A stretch of 6,231 bases of DNA from an uncultured Eubacteriales bacterium (GTDB lineage Bacteria > Bacillota > Clostridia > Oscillospirales > Oscillospiraceae), in contig USMP01000085.1 of the NCBI GenBank assembly GCA_900555795.1, positions 1 through 6,231 of the forward strand, given 5' to 3'. Made by a program: the position numbers and the translations under genes. Below are positions 3,601-6,231 of this stretch, one piece after another; the first letter of the stretch is position 1; each line of letters starts with the position of its first letter. Below the pieces are notes generated by a model that saw only the letters and a program-made list of their open reading frames with translations, had not been told where the DNA came from and searched no databases.

Positions 3601-5274
3601 ATGAAACAGGTGAAAAATCGGAAAATGCCGCTGCTGCTGGCGCTTTTGCTGCTGCTGCACCTGAGCGTTCCCGCGTATGCCGCCGTGTCCGAAGACACGC
3701 TGGCGCAGGCCATCGCCGACACCGGGCGGTATATGTATGATACCGTCAAAAGCCCCCAGGTAGGCTCCATCGGCGGCGAGTGGGCCGTGCTCGGCCTGGC
3801 CCGCAGCGGGTACCCTGTTCCGCAGGCGTACTATCAGGACTACTACGCCACCGTGGAGGAATATGTGAAGGCCTGCGGCGGCGTACTCCACGAGAAAAAG
3901 TATACCGAGTATTCCCGTGTCATCGTGGCCCTCTCTTCCATTGGCAGGGATGCCCGGGATGTGGCGGGCTATGATCTGACAAAGCCCCTTGGCGATTACG
4001 ACAAGACCATCTGGCAGGGGCTCAACGGCCCTATCTGGGCGCTCATCGCCCTGGACAGCCGGAACTATCCCATGCCGGAAAACCCGGCGGCAAAAACCCA
4101 GGCCACCCGGCAGATGTATATTGACCGCATTCTGGAGTGCCAGCTTGAAGACGGCGGCTGGTCGCTCTTTGGCGGTACGGCGGCGGCTTCCTCCGGCGAC
4201 AGCAGTTCTGATCCGGATATCACCGGCATGGCCCTCCAGGCCCTGGCCAAGTATCAGGATCAGAGCGCGGTGGCAAAGGCCACAGAGGAGGCGCTGGCCT
4301 GCATGAGCGAAAAGCAGAATGCCTCCGGCGGCTTCTCCTCCTGGGGGACGGCCAACTCCGAAAGCTGCGTGCAGATCATCGTGGCCCTGTGCGAACTGGG
4401 CATATCCCTGGAGGATCCCCGTTTTGTCAAAAACGGGAACACCCTTCTGGATAATCTGATGTCCTTCTATCTGCCCGGCAGTGGCTTCCTGCATACGGCC
4501 AACGGCTCCGGCTCCAACCAGATGGCGTCCGAGCAGGGCTTCTATGGTCTGGTGGCGGTCCAGCGGCTCCGGCAGGGCAACAACAGCCTCTACCGCATGG
4601 GTGACGCGGCGGCCATCCCCGAAAGCGGGAGCGGGGACACCCCCGACAAAGGGCTGCCGGGCAGGGACCCTGCCGTGCAGGCCATGCCGGTAGTCACACC
4701 CGGCAAGACCTTTTCGGATATCTCCGGCGCCAGCGCCCACAAAAACCAGGCCGCCATTGAGGCGCTGGCGGCGCGGGGTATGATCGACGGTAAAGGAAAC
4801 GGCCTTTTTGATCCAAACGCCACTATGACCCGCGCGGAGTTTTCCGCCATCGTGGTGCGGGCGTTGGGCCTGACCCCGAAAACCACCGCTGACTTTACGG
4901 ATATAGCCGCTACAGCCTGGTATGCCGGATACATCGGGACGGCATCCAGCTATGGGATTATCAACGGTCGCGGCAACGGTATCTTTGACCCCAACAGCAC
5001 CATTACCCGTCAGGAAGCCGCCGCACTGGTGTGCCGGGCCGCCCTGCTCTGCGGTATGGACACGGCAATGGAGGCTGGCGGCATTCGTGATACGCTGGCT
5101 CAGTTTGGCGACTATGTGACCGCTGCCGAGTGGGCGCGTCCCAGCCTGGCTTTTTGCTACAATCGGGATATTCTCAGCCAAAGCGATTTAAATATCCGTC
5201 CCAATGATGCCATTCTGCGCTGTGAGATTGCGCAGATGCTCTGCAACCTGCTGACGGAGGCCAACCTGCTGTAA
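3601..5274 (+). CDS. SLH-anchored secreted alpha/alpha-barrel protein, intrinsic-factor-like (putative corrinoid-binding alpha domain)
   Basis: The start is fixed by AGGGAGG 8 nt upstream of ATG 3601 and a clear signal peptide (basic KQVKNRK, Leu-rich core, VPAYA cleavage near residue 26); the frame is open upstream but lacks these. Length is 557 residues. Residues 27-330 have the repeat style of the terpenoid-cyclase/prenyltransferase alpha6-alpha6 barrel: LEDGGWSLFGG (182-192), DPDITGMALQAL (204-215), ASGGFSSWG (241-249) and SGFLHTANGSGSNQMASEQG (295 on). Cyclase-type DxDD catalysis is not evident. The DPDITGMA segment recalls the barrel of intrinsic factor and transcobalamin. After a Gly/Pro/Asp linker, three SLH repeats lie at about 370-423, 427-482 and 492-552; the first two carry FDPN and TR motifs, the third is degenerate. 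SLH repeats bind pyruvylated cell-wall polymers. The gene lies downstream of a cobalamin riboswitch and 15 bp before a DUF4430 gene. Confidence 0.9.
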   Translation: MKQVKNRKMPLLLALLLLLHLSVPAYAAVSEDTLAQAIADTGRYMYDTVKSPQVGSIGGEWAVLGLARSGYPVPQAYYQDYYATVEEYVKACGGVLHEKKYTEYSRVIVALSSIGRDARDVAGYDLTKPLGDYDKTIWQGLNGPIWALIALDSRNYPMPENPAAKTQATRQMYIDRILECQLEDGGWSLFGGTAAASSGDSSSDPDITGMALQALAKYQDQSAVAKATEEALACMSEKQNASGGFSSWGTANSESCVQIIVALCELGISLEDPRFVKNGNTLLDNLMSFYLPGSGFLHTANGSGSNQMASEQGFYGLVAVQRLRQGNNSLYRMGDAAAIPESGSGDTPDKGLPGRDPAVQAMPVVTPGKTFSDISGASAHKNQAAIEALAARGMIDGKGNGLFDPNATMTRAEFSAIVVRALGLTPKTTADFTDIAATAWYAGYIGTASSYGIINGRGNGIFDPNSTITRQEAAALVCRAALLCGMDTAMEAGGIRDTLAQFGDYVTAAEWARPSLAFCYNRDILSQSDLNIRPNDAILRCEIAQMLCNLLTEANLL

Positions 5275-5289
5275 GGGGGGCGCTGAGAT

Positions 5290-6222
5290 ATGTGGTGGAA
5301 GAAGCATACATGGAAGATTCTTGTCCCGGTGCTTTTTGCGGTAATCCTTGCCGGCGCGTTCTGGTATGGAGGGGGCGCGCCGGGCATGCAGGGCTGGAGC
5401 GTGGAGGGCGGCAGCACCCCGGCGGCGACCCCGGCGCTCCCGAAAACAGAACCCCAGGGCGCGGCCGACACAGCGCCGGATTTGGAAACGCCGCCGGTGG
5501 ATTCTGAAAAGCCGGTGGAAACAGCATCATCCGGGAAGGGGGATATGCCGGCTGCCCCCGAAAAGGCCGGCATTGAGAGCCGCCCGGGCGGAGCCGGGGG
5601 CGGCATGAGCGCACAGGAAAAAATTGACGCGGCTGCTGAAATCGCCGGAACCTCATCCCCCGGCGTAGAGGCCGGCGACAAGGATTACTCCCAGTCTCAG
5701 GGCATGGTGATCGACCCCAATACCGGCAAGGACCAGTACCTGACCGACCCGGTGCCGGAGGGGAAGCCGCTCCCGGTGGAGCCCCAGGACGCAGCCATTT
5801 CCGACGCAGCCTACACCTGTACCCTCTCCATCTCCTGCGCCACCATCCTGGACCACATGGACTGGCTGGATCCGGAGAAAATTGAACTGGTGCCGGAGGA
5901 CGGCTGGATTCTGAACCCCACGGAAGTGACCTTTTACGAAGGGGAAAGCGTATTCAACGTGCTCCAGCGGACCTGCAAGCAGCAGGGCATCCACATGGAG
6001 TTTGAGAACACGCCGATTTATAACAGCGCCTATATTGAGGGCATCCACAATCTGTACGAGTTCGACTGCGGGGAGTTGTCCGGCTGGATGTACAAGGTCA
6101 ACGACTGGTTCCCAAACTACGGCTGCAGCCGCTATCAGCTCCAGGACGGCGATGTCGTATGCTGGGAGTATACCTGCGATCTGGGGGTGGATGTAGGGGG
6201 CTTCTACTCCACCGGAGGTTAA
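5290..6222 (+). CDS. Membrane-anchored DUF4430 (transcobalamin-like C-terminal domain) protein
   Basis: The ATG at 5290 follows AAGGGGGG by 9 nt and begins 15 bp after the SLH gene's stop, so the two form an operon. Length is 310 residues. Residues 8-26 are a single hydrophobic segment after WWKKH, read as an uncleaved anchor with the rest outside. Residues 28-165 are a low-complexity Pro/Ala/Gly/Glu spacer, long enough to reach into the wall. Residues 175-305 form a DUF4430 domain: EGESVFNVLQRTCKQQGIHM (218-237), GIHNLYEF, SGWMYKVNDWF (264-274), and LQDGDVVCWEYTCDLG near the end. It contains seven cysteines (177, 183, 229, 260, 279, 291, 296), several likely disulfide-bonded. The family includes the beta domain that closes over cobalamin in intrinsic factor. 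With the barrel encoded next door, it is inferred to be the second half of a split corrinoid-binding pair. Confidence 0.9.
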   Translation: MWWKKHTWKILVPVLFAVILAGAFWYGGGAPGMQGWSVEGGSTPAATPALPKTEPQGAADTAPDLETPPVDSEKPVETASSGKGDMPAAPEKAGIESRPGGAGGGMSAQEKIDAAAEIAGTSSPGVEAGDKDYSQSQGMVIDPNTGKDQYLTDPVPEGKPLPVEPQDAAISDAAYTCTLSISCATILDHMDWLDPEKIELVPEDGWILNPTEVTFYEGESVFNVLQRTCKQQGIHMEFENTPIYNSAYIEGIHNLYEFDCGELSGWMYKVNDWFPNYGCSRYQLQDGDVVCWEYTCDLGVDVGGFYSTGG

Positions 6223-6231
6223 AATCTGCGG

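Noticed and set aside
3679..4590. Terpene or squalene cyclase enzyme
   Set aside because: The barrel fold signature is present, but the protein is secreted and wall-anchored and lacks an evident DxDD catalytic motif. Its B12-regulated context fits a binding role better.
3343..5181. Long minus-strand open frame of 612 codons
   Set aside because: Antisense to the SLH barrel gene, which has a signal peptide, SLH repeats and a proper ribosome site. The antisense product shows no domain pattern.

Overview
The window looks like chromosome of a high-GC, low-branching Gram-positive gut Clostridia (Oscillospiraceae-like). The signs are strong GGAGG-type ribosome binding sites, Gram-positive signal peptides, S-layer homology (SLH) anchoring, DUF4430 surface proteins and a GGGCGG/CCGCCC intergenic palindrome of a kind common in that group. 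The lineage is an inference from style; no marker gene is present.

Layout. From the left edge to 1580, on the minus strand, lies a large secreted surface protein whose C-terminus is outside the window. It has a signal peptide, a DUF4430 (transcobalamin-like C-terminal) domain, a cadherin-like beta-sandwich, Cys/His-rich CxxC repeats and an InlB-type repeat. From 1581 to 2786 is a divergent control region with no convincing long gene. It holds back-to-back promoters (2179-2207 minus, 2255-2282 plus), and each promoter drives a long leader carrying a cobalamin (B12) riboswitch: 1874-2102 on the minus strand and 2341-2606 on the plus strand. Each aptamer is followed by tandem intrinsic terminators. 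To the right, on the plus strand, come two short overlapping ORFs with homing-endonuclease-associated (HEAR-like) repeats, probably one gene split by a frameshift (2787-3502). Next is a secreted alpha/alpha-barrel protein with three SLH repeats (3601-5274), and then, 15 bases later, a membrane-anchored DUF4430 protein (5290-6222).

How it fits together. Vertebrate intrinsic factor and transcobalamin consist of an alpha6-alpha6 barrel plus a C-terminal beta domain of the DUF4430 family, and cobalamin is held between the two. Here the same two modules sit on separate adjacent polypeptides. The barrel is anchored to the cell wall by SLH repeats and the DUF4430 domain is tethered to the membrane. 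Both lie downstream of a cobalamin riboswitch, and a third DUF4430 protein is transcribed divergently under a second cobalamin riboswitch. The simplest reading is a surface corrinoid-capture locus that is switched off when cobalamin is plentiful. The riboswitches, terminators and domain layouts can be read from the sequence; the corrinoid-binding role is inference.
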